DNA from: Gammaproteobacteria bacterium
Lineage (GTDB): Bacteria; Pseudomonadota; Gammaproteobacteria; Xanthomonadales; Rhodanobacteraceae
Reading direction: 5' to 3'
Assembly: GCA_021324095.1 (NCBI GenBank)
Contig: JAJPJT010000065.1
Span: 1-48,194, forward strand
Length of the DNA: 48,194 nucleotides
Below are positions 9,833 to 18,010 of the stretch, one piece after another. The notes under the pieces are model-generated. The model saw only the letters and a list, made by a program, of their open reading frames with translations, was not told the origin of the DNA and searched no databases. The stretch's first letter is position 1; each line of letters opens with the position of its first letter. The position numbers and the translations under genes are program-made.

Positions 9833-9849
9833 GTCCCGCTTCGCGGGAC
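9833..9849 (+). terminator. Hairpin after the aldehyde dehydrogenase gene
   Basis: A perfect 7-bp stem, GTCCCGC-TTC-GCGGGAC, lies 34 bases past the stop codon. The tail (TGTAAAGG) is poor in T, so this is only a possible terminator. Confidence 0.35.
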
Positions 9850-9911
9850 TGTAAAGGGTGAGGCCGGCGGCACCTGTAAATGCAAAATCGGCCGTCTCCA
9901 CTTTTGACGCT

Positions 9912-9976
9912 TTACAGCGAGCGCAGCGAGCGACTTCACCCTTTACACTTACAGCGAACGCAGTGGGCGACTTCAC
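9912..9976 (+). repeat. 28-base direct repeat immediately before the carbonic anhydrase gene
   Basis: TTACAGCGAGCGCAGCGAGC... (9912-9939) recurs at 9949-9976 with three differences (GAACGCAGTGGGCG instead of GAGCGCAGCGAGCG). The second copy ends exactly at the ATG, so it replaces any normal ribosome-binding site. A TGTAAAGGGTGA near 9850 is the inverse of TCACCCTTTACA between the copies. Confidence 0.7.
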
Positions 9977-10630
9977 ATGACTTCACCGCAACATCTGCTC
10001 GACAGCAACCGCCGCTGGTCGGAATCGATCCGCGCGCAGGATCCGGATTTCTTCACGCGCCTGTCGAAGCAACAGACGCCGAAATACCTGTGGATCGGCT
10101 GTTCGGATTCGCGGGTACCGGCCAACCAGATCCTCGGCCTCGATCCGGGCGAGGTGTTCGTGCACCGGAACATTTCCAACCTGGTGCTGCATTCGGACAT
10201 GAACTGCCTCTCGGTGATGCAGTTCGCGGTCGACGTCTTGAAAGTGGAACACATCATGGTGGTCGGCCACTACGGCTGCGGTGGCGTCGCGGCGGCGCTG
10301 CACGGCAAGCGGCTCGGACTGATCGACAACTGGCTGCGCTACATCGGTGACACGCTGGAACGGCATCAGGCGACGATCGACGCCTTGCCGCCCGCGCGGC
10401 GCCATGACCGGTTGTGCGAATTGAACGTGATCGAGCAGGTCGGCAACGCCTGCCACACCACGATCGTGCGTGACGCATGGGAGCGTGGCCAGCCGCTGAC
10501 CGTGCACGGCTGGTGCTACGGCTTGTCGGACGGCCGGATCCACGAACTCGGCATGGACGTCGCGCGGTTCGAATCGCTGGAGTCGGGCTACGCCGGCGCG
10601 CTGGCCCGGCTGGACGCCCTGCCCGCATGA
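9977..10630 (+). CDS. can: Beta-class carbonic anhydrase
   Basis: A 217-residue beta-carbonic anhydrase that interconverts CO2 and bicarbonate in the cytoplasm. The zinc ligands are C42 and D44 in 'WIGCSDSRVP' and H98 and C101 in 'GHYGCGG'. The Asp-Arg dyad (D44-R46) is present, and the length matches E. coli Can (220). The C-terminal part has 'VHGWCYGLSDGRIHEL', also as in Can. The start codon abuts a 28-base direct repeat and no Shine-Dalgarno sequence is evident. It is followed after 76 bases by an unrelated exported protein. Confidence 0.95.
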   Translation: MTSPQHLLDSNRRWSESIRAQDPDFFTRLSKQQTPKYLWIGCSDSRVPANQILGLDPGEVFVHRNISNLVLHSDMNCLSVMQFAVDVLKVEHIMVVGHYGCGGVAAALHGKRLGLIDNWLRYIGDTLERHQATIDALPPARRHDRLCELNVIEQVGNACHTTIVRDAWERGQPLTVHGWCYGLSDGRIHELGMDVARFESLESGYAGALARLDALPA

Positions 10631-10706
10631 AACTTTGATGGACAGCGAAGCTTTGGACCTGCCCGTGACATAGGATCGTCCCACCCTCCGGAATCGCGTG
10701 GACGCC

Positions 10707-12161
10707 ATGAAAAGCTTGCGCACGTTCAGCCTGATCGCGTTGCTCGTGCTCGGTTGCGTAGAAGTGTCGTTCGCGCAACTGCCGTCGGTCTGGCGCGAGG
10801 AACAATTCGAGGCGATCGACCAGTCCAACGCCATCATGAAGCGCGCGGACGGTCAAAAGGATCTGCTCGCGCAGTATCAGGTGATGCGCCGCGCGTATGC
10901 GGCGGACGGCAAGCCCGCGTTTCGCGCGATCTTCGGCCAATACCTGTCGTGGTACCAGAGCTTCATCGGCGACTACAAGGACGCCGAGCTGAGCTTTTCG
11001 ATCCAGCAGAAGCCGCTCGCGGACGACGCACCCTCGCCGCTGACGCAACCCGGATGGCATCCGCTTCCCGCGCTGGAATACATCCCGCAACTGGCGAAGA
11101 ACTACCGCGCCGTCTTCCTCAATGAAGCGCACAACATTGCCCTGACGCGCACGCTCACCGTGCGGCTGCTGAAGCCGCTGCGCGAGGAAGGCTTCAACGT
11201 GTTCGCGGTGGAGACTTTGTACCACCAGGACATCGACGCCTTGAACAGGCGCGGCTACCCGACCGCGGCCAGCGGCTTCTACACCCGCGAACCGATCTAC
11301 GCGGAAATGGTGCGCACCGCGCTGAAGCTCGGTTACAGGGTCGTCGCGTACGAGGCCGATGCCAGCCACACCGGCGATGCGCGCGAGGCGCAGCAGGCCG
11401 ACAATCTCTGGAAGATCCTGAAGGACGATCCCAACGCGAAGCTGGTGGTGAACGCGGGTTACGCGCACATCCAGAAGACCGGCAAGTTCCTCGGCGCGCA
11501 GTCGATGGCCGAGCACTTCGTCAAGGACAGCGGCATCAATCCCCTGTCGGTCGAACAGACGATCCTGATTCCGCACCAGGACCGCTCGATGAACCACCCC
11601 GACTACGACGCCATCGTCGCCGCCGTACACCCGACGCAGCCCACCGTGTTCGTCGACAAGGACGGCAAGCCATGGTCGCTCCGGCCCGGCTACGATGTCA
11701 GCGTGATCTTTCCGGAAGAGCATTTCGTCGTTGGCCGGCCGACCTGGCTGGCGCTCTGGGGCGCGCGCGTCCCGGTTACCGTCAACGGCGACGTCTGCCA
11801 GCGCCACTGGCCATGCATGGTCGCCGCGCGCTACGCGAATGAACCCGATGACGCGATCCCTGCCGACCGGATGGTCCTCGACCCCGTGCCACTGACCACG
11901 ATCGATGACATCAAGATCACCCGCGGCGACTACAGCACGCCGCTGGGACAGTTGTATCTTCGCCCCGACCACCGGTACCGGCTGACGATCAGCGATGAAT
12001 ACGGCCACCGCATCGGCAGCACGTTCATAACCGTCGATGCGTCGACGGATTCCACGAAGGAAGCGAGGCAGCCGCAGCCCGGCTCCGACTGCAGCGCTCC
12101 CGGGTCGCAGAATCCTTCTTTGCCGTCCCTGTCCTGCCCGTCCAGATCGCCCCAGCCATGA
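10707..12161 (+). CDS. Exported protein of the Tiki/ChaN/EreA-like type, function unknown
   Basis: A 484-residue protein with a signal peptide (residues 1-23, likely cut after VSFA). The central part (~135-300) has 'FLNEAHN', 'VFAVETLYHQD', 'VVAYEAD' and 'VVNAGYAHIQKTG'. Conserved Glu/His pairs at strand ends like these characterise the erythromycin-esterase/ChaN/Tiki superfamily, some of whose members are metalloproteases or haem binders. The resemblance is by motif only. The C-terminal ~150 residues are unassigned, and the last ~30 are low-complexity Ser/Pro/Gln. GTG at 10698 is an alternative start. The stop overlaps the ridA ATG (ATGA), so the two are coupled. Confidence 0.6.
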   Translation: MKSLRTFSLIALLVLGCVEVSFAQLPSVWREEQFEAIDQSNAIMKRADGQKDLLAQYQVMRRAYAADGKPAFRAIFGQYLSWYQSFIGDYKDAELSFSIQQKPLADDAPSPLTQPGWHPLPALEYIPQLAKNYRAVFLNEAHNIALTRTLTVRLLKPLREEGFNVFAVETLYHQDIDALNRRGYPTAASGFYTREPIYAEMVRTALKLGYRVVAYEADASHTGDAREAQQADNLWKILKDDPNAKLVVNAGYAHIQKTGKFLGAQSMAEHFVKDSGINPLSVEQTILIPHQDRSMNHPDYDAIVAAVHPTQPTVFVDKDGKPWSLRPGYDVSVIFPEEHFVVGRPTWLALWGARVPVTVNGDVCQRHWPCMVAARYANEPDDAIPADRMVLDPVPLTTIDDIKITRGDYSTPLGQLYLRPDHRYRLTISDEYGHRIGSTFITVDASTDSTKEARQPQPGSDCSAPGSQNPSLPSLSCPSRSPQP

Positions 12162-12640
12162 ACAACACGATCCGCACCCCATCCGCCCCGGCACCCGTGG
12201 GCGCTTACCCGCACGCGCGCCGCGTCGGCGACCTGCTGTTCCTTTCCGGCATCGGCCCGCGCTTGCCCGACAGCGACAAGATTCCCGGCAACATGTTCAA
12301 CCCGCGCGGCACGCTGGTCGCCCACGACATCGACAAGCAGACGCGGCAGGTGTTTGCCAACGTGCGCGCCGTGCTGGAAGCCGCGGGCGCGCGTTGGGAG
12401 GACCTGGTCGACGTGACCGTATTCCTCACGGACATGGACCTGGATTTCAAGACCTACAACGCGGTGTGGGCGGAATACTTCCCCGATCCTGCGACCGCGC
12501 CGTGCCGCACGACGCTCGGCATTACCGCGCTGCCGACGCCGATCGCGATCGAACTGAAATGCATCGCGCATATCGGCCAAACCCGGGTACGGGCAACTAA
12601 CCCAGAGCGGCGTCGAACGCCGCCAGCAGCACGCCGATGA
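12158..12640 (+). CDS. RidA-family deaminase, 2-aminomuconate deaminase-like
   Basis: A 160-residue Rid protein. It starts 'PVGAYPHARRVGDLLFLSGI', close to bacterial 2-aminomuconate deaminases, which hydrolyse 2-aminomuconate to 4-oxalocrotonate in kynurenine and nitrobenzoate breakdown. The Rid active-site arginine is in 'PCRTTLGI' and the glutamate in 'IELKCIA'. The last ~20 residues (rich in R, T and P) exceed the family length and run over the 3' end of the convergent membrane-protein gene. It overlaps the preceding gene by four bases. A general enamine/imine deaminase (RidA proper) is the alternative. Confidence 0.8.
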   Translation: MNNTIRTPSAPAPVGAYPHARRVGDLLFLSGIGPRLPDSDKIPGNMFNPRGTLVAHDIDKQTRQVFANVRAVLEAAGARWEDLVDVTVFLTDMDLDFKTYNAVWAEYFPDPATAPCRTTLGITALPTPIAIELKCIAHIGQTRVRATNPERRRTPPAARR

Positions 12641-12962
12641 TCATCACCGCCACGGCCACGACGAACCAGCGCACCGTGACGCGATAGACGGCAGGCTGTA
12701 CGTCCCGGAGCCGCAACGAACGGAACAGCGCGCCCAGTTGCAGCAACACCGAGGCTGCCATCACGCACGCCGAGACCACCGAATACCAGCGCCATCGGCC
12801 CGGTGCCTCGAAGCCCCAATAGCGCAGGAAGGCCAGCGAGAACGCAAGGAACACCGTGATCGCGGTGATGATGCCGGGGCGATAGCCCCAAGGCACCACG
12901 TCCGGCAGCGGCGGATCCTCGGAGGAAGGCCGCGACATCACGTTCGGATCGCGTTCGCTCAT
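12597..12962 (-). CDS. Small membrane protein, unknown
   Basis: A 121-residue protein with an acidic, proline-rich cytoplasmic N-terminus (residues 1-30) and three predicted membrane helices (about 31-46, 60-80 and 97-118) separated by an Arg-rich loop ('RSLRLRD'). I do not recognise a family. The ATG at 12960-12962 is preferred because the longer open frame upstream has no protein-like composition. Its 3' end overlaps the ridA 3' end by 44 bases, tail to tail. It is divergent from the next membrane-protein gene. Confidence 0.6.
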   Translation of the reverse strand: MSERDPNVMSRPSSEDPPLPDVVPWGYRPGIITAITVFLAFSLAFLRYWGFEAPGRWRWYSVVSACVMAASVLLQLGALFRSLRLRDVQPAVYRVTVRWFVVAVAVMIIGVLLAAFDAALG

Positions 12963-13128
12963 GACTGCACGCTCTCGCCTGGTCACGGTGTGGCAACAGC
13001 CTACCGCACTCCGCTGGCTGCGGGTCGGAACTCCGGCTACATCGGGCCGCCGAACGACTATGCTTGGCCGCCACAAGCGATAGCGGGAAAGAAACGTGCG
13101 GTCGAACTTTTCCAAAGGAGAGCAATCC

Positions 13129-13560
13129 ATGTTCCGCAAATTCACGTCGGTGCTGCTTGCCGTGACCGGGCTGCTGATCGGCCTCGGCGCGTTCGGCCAC
13201 AGCTTCATGGGTCGCAAGGCGCTCGATTCGGGGCTCGCGTCGCTGCCGATCGATGCGCACACGGACAAGCTGATTTACCTGGTGTGGTACTTCTGCGGCG
13301 GCTGCATGCTGGTGTTCGGCGTGCTGGTGATCTGGGCGGCGTGGAAGGCGGCGCGCGGCGGTCGGAACGCGCTGTTCGCATCCGGGCTGATCGGCATCTT
13401 CTATCTGCTGACCGGCGCGGTGTCACTCGCATACATGCGCGAACCGTTCTGGAGCGTGTTCGTGGTGCTGGGCGGACTGGCGCTGGTGCTGTCGGCCCTG
13501 CTCGGCGTGGCCGCCGCCGGGCCGCGCGTCGCTGCGAGCCTGGATCAGCCCGCAGCGTAG
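13129..13560 (+). CDS. Four-helix integral membrane protein, unknown
   Basis: A 143-residue protein with four hydrophobic segments (about 5-22, 45-68, 80-98 and 105-126). A clear AAAGGAG ribosome-binding site at 13114-13120 fixes the ATG. The loop 'GHSFMGRKALDSG' and the pair 'FCGGC' are the only notable polar features. I do not recognise the family; similar small proteins are common as hypothetical membrane proteins in xanthomonads. The gene overlaps hutG by 16 bases, tail to tail. Confidence 0.7.
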   Translation: MFRKFTSVLLAVTGLLIGLGAFGHSFMGRKALDSGLASLPIDAHTDKLIYLVWYFCGGCMLVFGVLVIWAAWKAARGGRNALFASGLIGIFYLLTGAVSLAYMREPFWSVFVVLGGLALVLSALLGVAAAGPRVAASLDQPAA

Positions 13561-14348
13561 TCGATGCAGGTGCGCAGAAGGGCGCGGATCACGTCCTGTA
13601 CCGGTGCCGCACGGCCCGGCCGATATTCGAAAGTGTCTTCGTCCATGTAGGTGTACTGGGCCAGTTCCAGTTGCACCGCTTCGACGCCGCTCCCGGGCCG
13701 ACCGTAATGCCGGGTGATGTAGCCACCCTTGAATCGGCCGTTGACGACGTGGCCGAACCCTCCCGAGGCGCCGCCGGCGCGTTCGCGCAACACGTGGGCC
13801 AACGCGTCCTGCAATGCCTGCGAGCAGCTCGCGCCGCTCGCGGTACCGAGGTTGAAATCCGGCAGCTTGCCGTCAAAGAACATCGGCACCCGGCTCTTGA
13901 TCGAATGCCCGTCCCACAGCACCACGCGCGGGTATCGGCTGCGCATACGCGCGAGTTCGCCCGCCAGCGCATCGTGGTAGGGCTGCCAGTACATCTCGCG
14001 GCGCAACGCGATTTCCTGCGCGCCGGGTTCGTCACCGGCCGGATAAATCGTCTCGCCTGCGAACGTCGTCACCGGAACCAGCGCGGTTTCGCTGCGGCCG
14101 GGGTAAAGGGCGTGACCCTCCGGGTCGCGGTTCAGATCGGCGACATAACGCGACCAGCGCGGCACGATCACCGAAGCGCCGAGTTCCCGCGCGAATGCAT
14201 ACAGTCTGGCCACGTGCCAATCCGTGTCCGGCACCCGTTTGCCGGCAGGGGTGGCGCGCGCGGCGATCGCTTCCGGCAGCGCCGTCCCGTCGTGCGGCAG
14301 GCTGACCAGCAACGGAGCAGTTCCCTTATGGAGCGTGAAATCCGGCAT
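13545..14348 (-). CDS. hutG: N-formylglutamate deformylase
   Basis: A 267-residue HutG-type amidohydrolase, which releases formate from N-formyl-L-glutamate in the five-step histidine degradation route. Family features are 'LLVSLPHDGTALPE' near the N-terminus, 'RYVADLNRDPEG', 'VVLWDGHSIKSRVP' (metal/substrate His) and 'FKGGYITRHYGRP'. The length fits the family. The other hut genes are absent, so the gene sits apart from a full hut operon, or its partners lie elsewhere. Confidence 0.93.
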   Translation of the reverse strand: MPDFTLHKGTAPLLVSLPHDGTALPEAIAARATPAGKRVPDTDWHVARLYAFARELGASVIVPRWSRYVADLNRDPEGHALYPGRSETALVPVTTFAGETIYPAGDEPGAQEIALRREMYWQPYHDALAGELARMRSRYPRVVLWDGHSIKSRVPMFFDGKLPDFNLGTASGASCSQALQDALAHVLRERAGGASGGFGHVVNGRFKGGYITRHYGRPGSGVEAVQLELAQYTYMDEDTFEYRPGRAAPVQDVIRALLRTCIDYAAG

Positions 14349-14465
14349 CGCGCCATTCTATCCGTACGCTACCCACGTTCTTCCATACGAAGCGGCTGTT
14401 GCGGAAGGTCAGGCCGTGGACGACCGTGGTGACGGCCCGCGTCCCGAAGTGCCTCACGTTGGACG

Positions 14466-17279
14466 GTGGCTCGGCAGCGCAGCGATCAGGACGATCGCAT
14501 ACAAGACTATTTGCAAAATCTTCAGGCGATCGCCCTTACCCTTGCTCGTTCGCGCACCACTGATCTGACCGGGAGAATCTTGGGCCAACCACTCGCCATC
14601 GACGCACGCCCACGGCGTGCGCGCGCAATTGTCATGGCCGTGCTGCTGGCGTTGCTGGTGGCGGCGTTGAACTTTGCGCTGTGGGCCGCGGCCGATCGGC
14701 CGACCCATGTGGTGCCCTGGAACGGTCAGACCGCCGGCTTCGCCTACAGCCCGTACCAGCGCTACCAGAGCCCCCTGGCCGGTGACGTTCCGACCGACGC
14801 GGAAATCGACCGCGACCTTGCGCTGATGGCCAAGCACACCCGCCGCATCCGCGTCTATTCCTCGCTGCAGTATCCCGACATTCCGCGCCTGGCCATGAAG
14901 TACCACCTCGACGTGATGCTGGGTGCATGGCTGGACCGCCGCAGCGACAACAACGAGAAGGAGATCGACGCGCTGATCGCGCAGGCGCGGCGCTGGCCGG
15001 ACATCAAGCGCGTCGAGGTCGGCAACGAGGTGCTGCTGGACAACAACATGTCGCCGGAGAAACTCGTGGCCTACATCGACCGCGTGCGTGCAGCGGTCCG
15101 CCAGCCGGTTTCGACCGCCGAGCCGTGGCACATCTGGGAAAAGTACCCGGAACTCGCGCAGCACGTGGATTTCATTACCGTGCACCTGCTGCCCTACTGG
15201 GAGAAGGTGCCGCGCAAGGACGCCGTCGGCGACGTGCTGATGCGTTACCGGCACCTGCAGCAATTGTTTCCGAACAAGCACATCGTGATTGGCGAGGTCG
15301 GCTGGCCGTCCAATGGCGATCGTTTCGGATATGCCAAGCCCTCCATTGCCAACGAGGCGATCTTCCTGCGCGACTGGTTCACCGCCGCGCGTGCCGAGCA
15401 CATCGATGACTACTACATCATGGAGGCCATCGACCAGCCGTGGAAGGAAGGCCTGGGCGAAGGCCGGACCGGCGCGTACTGGGGTGTGTTCAATTCCGCG
15501 CGGCAACTGAAGTTCCCGCTGGCCGGACCGGTGCTGGAGGATTCGACCTGGCCGTGGAAGGCACTCGCTTCCGGACTGCTGGCGCTGATCCCGATGATCT
15601 GGTTCGCCTGGAAATTCGCGCGCTTCAGGCTGGCCGGGCGCTTCGTGTACCTGTGCCTGATCCAGCTCGCGGCGGGGCTGATCGTATGGTCGGCAACGGT
15701 GCCGTTCCAGTTCTACTTGAGCGTCGTCGACTGGGGCATGCTGATCATCCTGTTCCCGGCCCAGCTCGCGATCCTCGCGATCCTGCTGATCAACGGCTTC
15801 GAGTTCGTCGAGGTGCTGTGGCGCCGGAGATGGCTGCGTCACTTCGGACTGCTGTCACCCGATTCGCCCGACGAGCAACCGTTCGTGTCGATCCACCTCG
15901 CCTGCTACAACGAACCGCCGGACATGGTGATCGCGACGCTGGATTCGCTGGCGGAGCTGGACTATCACAACTATGAAGTGCTGGTGATCGACAACAACAC
16001 CAAACGCGAGGACGTGTGGAAACCGGTGGAGCAACGCTGCGCGGAACTGGGCGAACGTTTCCGCTTCTTCCATCTCGATCCATGGCCGGGATTCAAGGCC
16101 GGCGCACTTAACTATGGACTGAAGCAGACCGATCCACGCGCCGACATCATCGCCGTGGTCGATGCCGATTACGTCGTGCGCCCGGACTGGCTGGCGTCAC
16201 TGACCGGCTATTTCCATACCCGCAACGTCGCCGTGGTGCAGTGCCCGCAGGCGCATCGTGACTACGCCAGCAACGCGTTCCGGCGCATGACCAACTGGGA
16301 ATTCGACGGTTTCTTCCGGATCGGCATGCACCATCGCAATGAACGCAATGCGATCATCCAGCACGGCACGATGACGATGGTGCGACGCGTCGCGCTGGAA
16401 GGCACCGGCGGCTGGTCGGAGTGGACCATCTGCGAAGATGCCGAGCTCGGCCTGCGCCTGATGCACGCCGGGTACGAGACCGTTTACGTCGACGAGTTGC
16501 TGGGCAAGGGACTCACACCCGCCGACTTCCGCGCCTACAAGAGCCAGCGCTACCGCTGGGCGTTCGGCGCGATGCAGATCCTGAAGGGCCGCTGGAACTG
16601 GATGGTCAACAAGGGTCCGCTCACCGCCGGCCAGCGCTTCCACTTCCTCACCGGCTGGTTCTCCTGGTTCGCCGACGCGCTGCACATGGTGTTCACGCTG
16701 ATGGCGCTGGGCTGGACCGCCGGCATGCTGCTGGCACCCACCGTCTTCAGCCTGCCGATGCGGCTGTTCCTGATCCCGGTGATGGGCTTTTTCTTCGCGA
16801 AGGCCGTGTTCGGCGTCATCCTGTACCGCGCACGCGTTCCGTGCAGTTGGCGCGACACGCTGATGGCGTCGATCGCGAGCATGGGCCTTTCGCACGCCAT
16901 CGCGCGCGGCATCTGGATGGGCCTCATCAAGAGGAAGACCGAATTCGTGCGCACGGCCAAGAGCCGGCGCCTCGCCGGCGGCGCGGCCGGCGCACTCGGT
17001 CCCGTGCGCGAGGAACTGCTGATGACGATCGCGCTCGTGCTGGCGATCATCGGCATGGCGCTCGACTTCGGATCGCGCTATGTCGAAGGCGAGTTGTGGA
17101 TGGTCATCCTGGGTGCGCAGGCCATTCCGTATCTCTCTGCGCTCATCGGTGCCCTGGTTGCGCACTACTCGCGCGAGCAGCCGGACGAAACTGCGCAGGC
17201 GGTGCTGCCCGCACCTGCGCAAACAACCGCCGCAATCCGCGCGCCCGAGGCGGTCGAGGCCAGAACCGCGGCGACCTGA
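14466..17279 (+). CDS. NdvB-like beta-glucan synthase (GH17 + GT2 membrane protein)
   Basis: A 937-residue inner-membrane enzyme. A TM helix (~54-76) is followed by a periplasmic GH17-like domain with its two glutamates (E188 in 'VEVGNEVLL', E277 in 'IGEVGWPSNG'). More TM helices lead to a GT2 domain with 'DADYV', 'CEDAELGLRL' and the processive-synthase motif 'QRYRWAFG', then C-terminal TMs. This is the layout of NdvB, which makes beta-1,3-linked glucans and links them with its GH17 part. The start is uncertain: GTG 14466 is the longest, while TTG 14580 (after GGGAG) and ATG 14634 are alternatives, and codon use before 14580 looks weakly coding. Confidence 0.88.
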   Translation: MARQRSDQDDRIQDYLQNLQAIALTLARSRTTDLTGRILGQPLAIDARPRRARAIVMAVLLALLVAALNFALWAAADRPTHVVPWNGQTAGFAYSPYQRYQSPLAGDVPTDAEIDRDLALMAKHTRRIRVYSSLQYPDIPRLAMKYHLDVMLGAWLDRRSDNNEKEIDALIAQARRWPDIKRVEVGNEVLLDNNMSPEKLVAYIDRVRAAVRQPVSTAEPWHIWEKYPELAQHVDFITVHLLPYWEKVPRKDAVGDVLMRYRHLQQLFPNKHIVIGEVGWPSNGDRFGYAKPSIANEAIFLRDWFTAARAEHIDDYYIMEAIDQPWKEGLGEGRTGAYWGVFNSARQLKFPLAGPVLEDSTWPWKALASGLLALIPMIWFAWKFARFRLAGRFVYLCLIQLAAGLIVWSATVPFQFYLSVVDWGMLIILFPAQLAILAILLINGFEFVEVLWRRRWLRHFGLLSPDSPDEQPFVSIHLACYNEPPDMVIATLDSLAELDYHNYEVLVIDNNTKREDVWKPVEQRCAELGERFRFFHLDPWPGFKAGALNYGLKQTDPRADIIAVVDADYVVRPDWLASLTGYFHTRNVAVVQCPQAHRDYASNAFRRMTNWEFDGFFRIGMHHRNERNAIIQHGTMTMVRRVALEGTGGWSEWTICEDAELGLRLMHAGYETVYVDELLGKGLTPADFRAYKSQRYRWAFGAMQILKGRWNWMVNKGPLTAGQRFHFLTGWFSWFADALHMVFTLMALGWTAGMLLAPTVFSLPMRLFLIPVMGFFFAKAVFGVILYRARVPCSWRDTLMASIASMGLSHAIARGIWMGLIKRKTEFVRTAKSRRLAGGAAGALGPVREELLMTIALVLAIIGMALDFGSRYVEGELWMVILGAQAIPYLSALIGALVAHYSREQPDETAQAVLPAPAQTTAAIRAPEAVEARTAAT

Positions 17280-17388
17280 GGTTCGACGTGCCAGCGCGCT
17301 GCACATGCACCGATGCACCATCGCCGCGTGACATGCACTGCACTTCGCGTGGTGTCCCGAGGGTCAGGCTCTCCAAGCGGTCTGCAAC

Positions 17389-17988
17389 GACGTCCATGTC
17401 CTTTTCCGTCCGCCTCACCAAAGAGCGGTTTCGTCCGCTTCGCGGCCGAGCTACTTTTGTTTCGGCAAAAGTAGCCAAAACCATTGCGCCGAGCACGCCG
17501 GTTTCGGCAACGTCGTGTCGCCGAAACTTCCCTGCGCTTCTCGCGCCAAGCGGGCCGGCGCGAACTCGCACGTCCCTGTGCTCGAACATCCGCGCCTTGC
17601 TCCCGCTTGGCGCTGCGATGCTCGGCGTCGTGCAAAGGCGCGTTGATCGCTCTAACGACGGCCATCCATGGCCTCGCACAAAGCGAGAGTCCGCAACTCG
17701 CTTCGCACCGTCACGCGCACAGGATGTGCGCCAAACGGGGCCCCTCGAACACGGTGAGCGGACGACGGACAAGTCCGCAGGATGGCGCACAGGAAGTGCG
17801 CCAGTTCGCCGCAGGCACAGGGATGTGCCGTCGGCGAACCCCGGCGGCCGCGAGCGAATCCGGAGCACAAGGACGTGCGGAGGACGTGTTCGCGGGGTGG
17901 CCTTTCTCTTGGTGACTTCTCTTTGGCCAAGCAAAGAGAAGTCACCCGCGCGCGCGGGAGGCGCGCGGAAAAAGACAGGGATGTCATC
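17389..17988. repeat. 600-base structured repeat element with terminal inverted repeats
   Basis: Gene-free DNA between ndvB-like and tamA; 17280-17388 before it shows nothing I can name. The ends are inverted copies of GACATCCCTGTCCTTTTCCG (left 17389-17408; right 17969-17988; about 17 of 20 match). Inside are hairpins: GCTACTTTTG/CAAAAGTAGC (17450-17475), GCAC/GTGC (17568-17581), a row of mini-hairpins (17715-17878) and a 15-bp inverted repeat (17911-17946). The left half is repeated at 34207-34473. No transposase is encoded; open frames here have no protein-like features. A MITE-like or REP-composite element is the best description. Confidence 0.75.
17911..17946. repeat. 15-bp perfect inverted repeat
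   Basis: GGTGACTTCTCTTTG and CAAAGAGAAGTCACC pair over 15 bases with a 6-base loop (GCCAAG). It lies inside the composite element, 65 bases before the tamA start. It has no T-tract, so it is structural or recombinational rather than a clear terminator. Confidence 0.8.
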
Positions 17989-18010
17989 CCATGCACGTTG
18001 GTGAGAGCAC

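Noticed and set aside
9833..9849. Strong terminator after the aldehyde dehydrogenase gene
   Set aside because: The stem is good but no T-tract follows, so it was kept only as a low-confidence feature.
10254..12194. 646-codon open frame antisense to the carbonic anhydrase and Tiki-like genes
   Set aside because: It spans two real genes on the other strand and shows no domain pattern.
17389..17988. Insertion sequence with its own transposase
   Set aside because: Inverted ends are present, but no transposase-like frame exists inside; at most it is a non-autonomous element.
16421..18004. 527-codon open frame running from the NdvB-like gene through the repeat element
   Set aside because: It is out of frame with the synthase and then crosses the non-coding element; the translation is arginine-rich low complexity.
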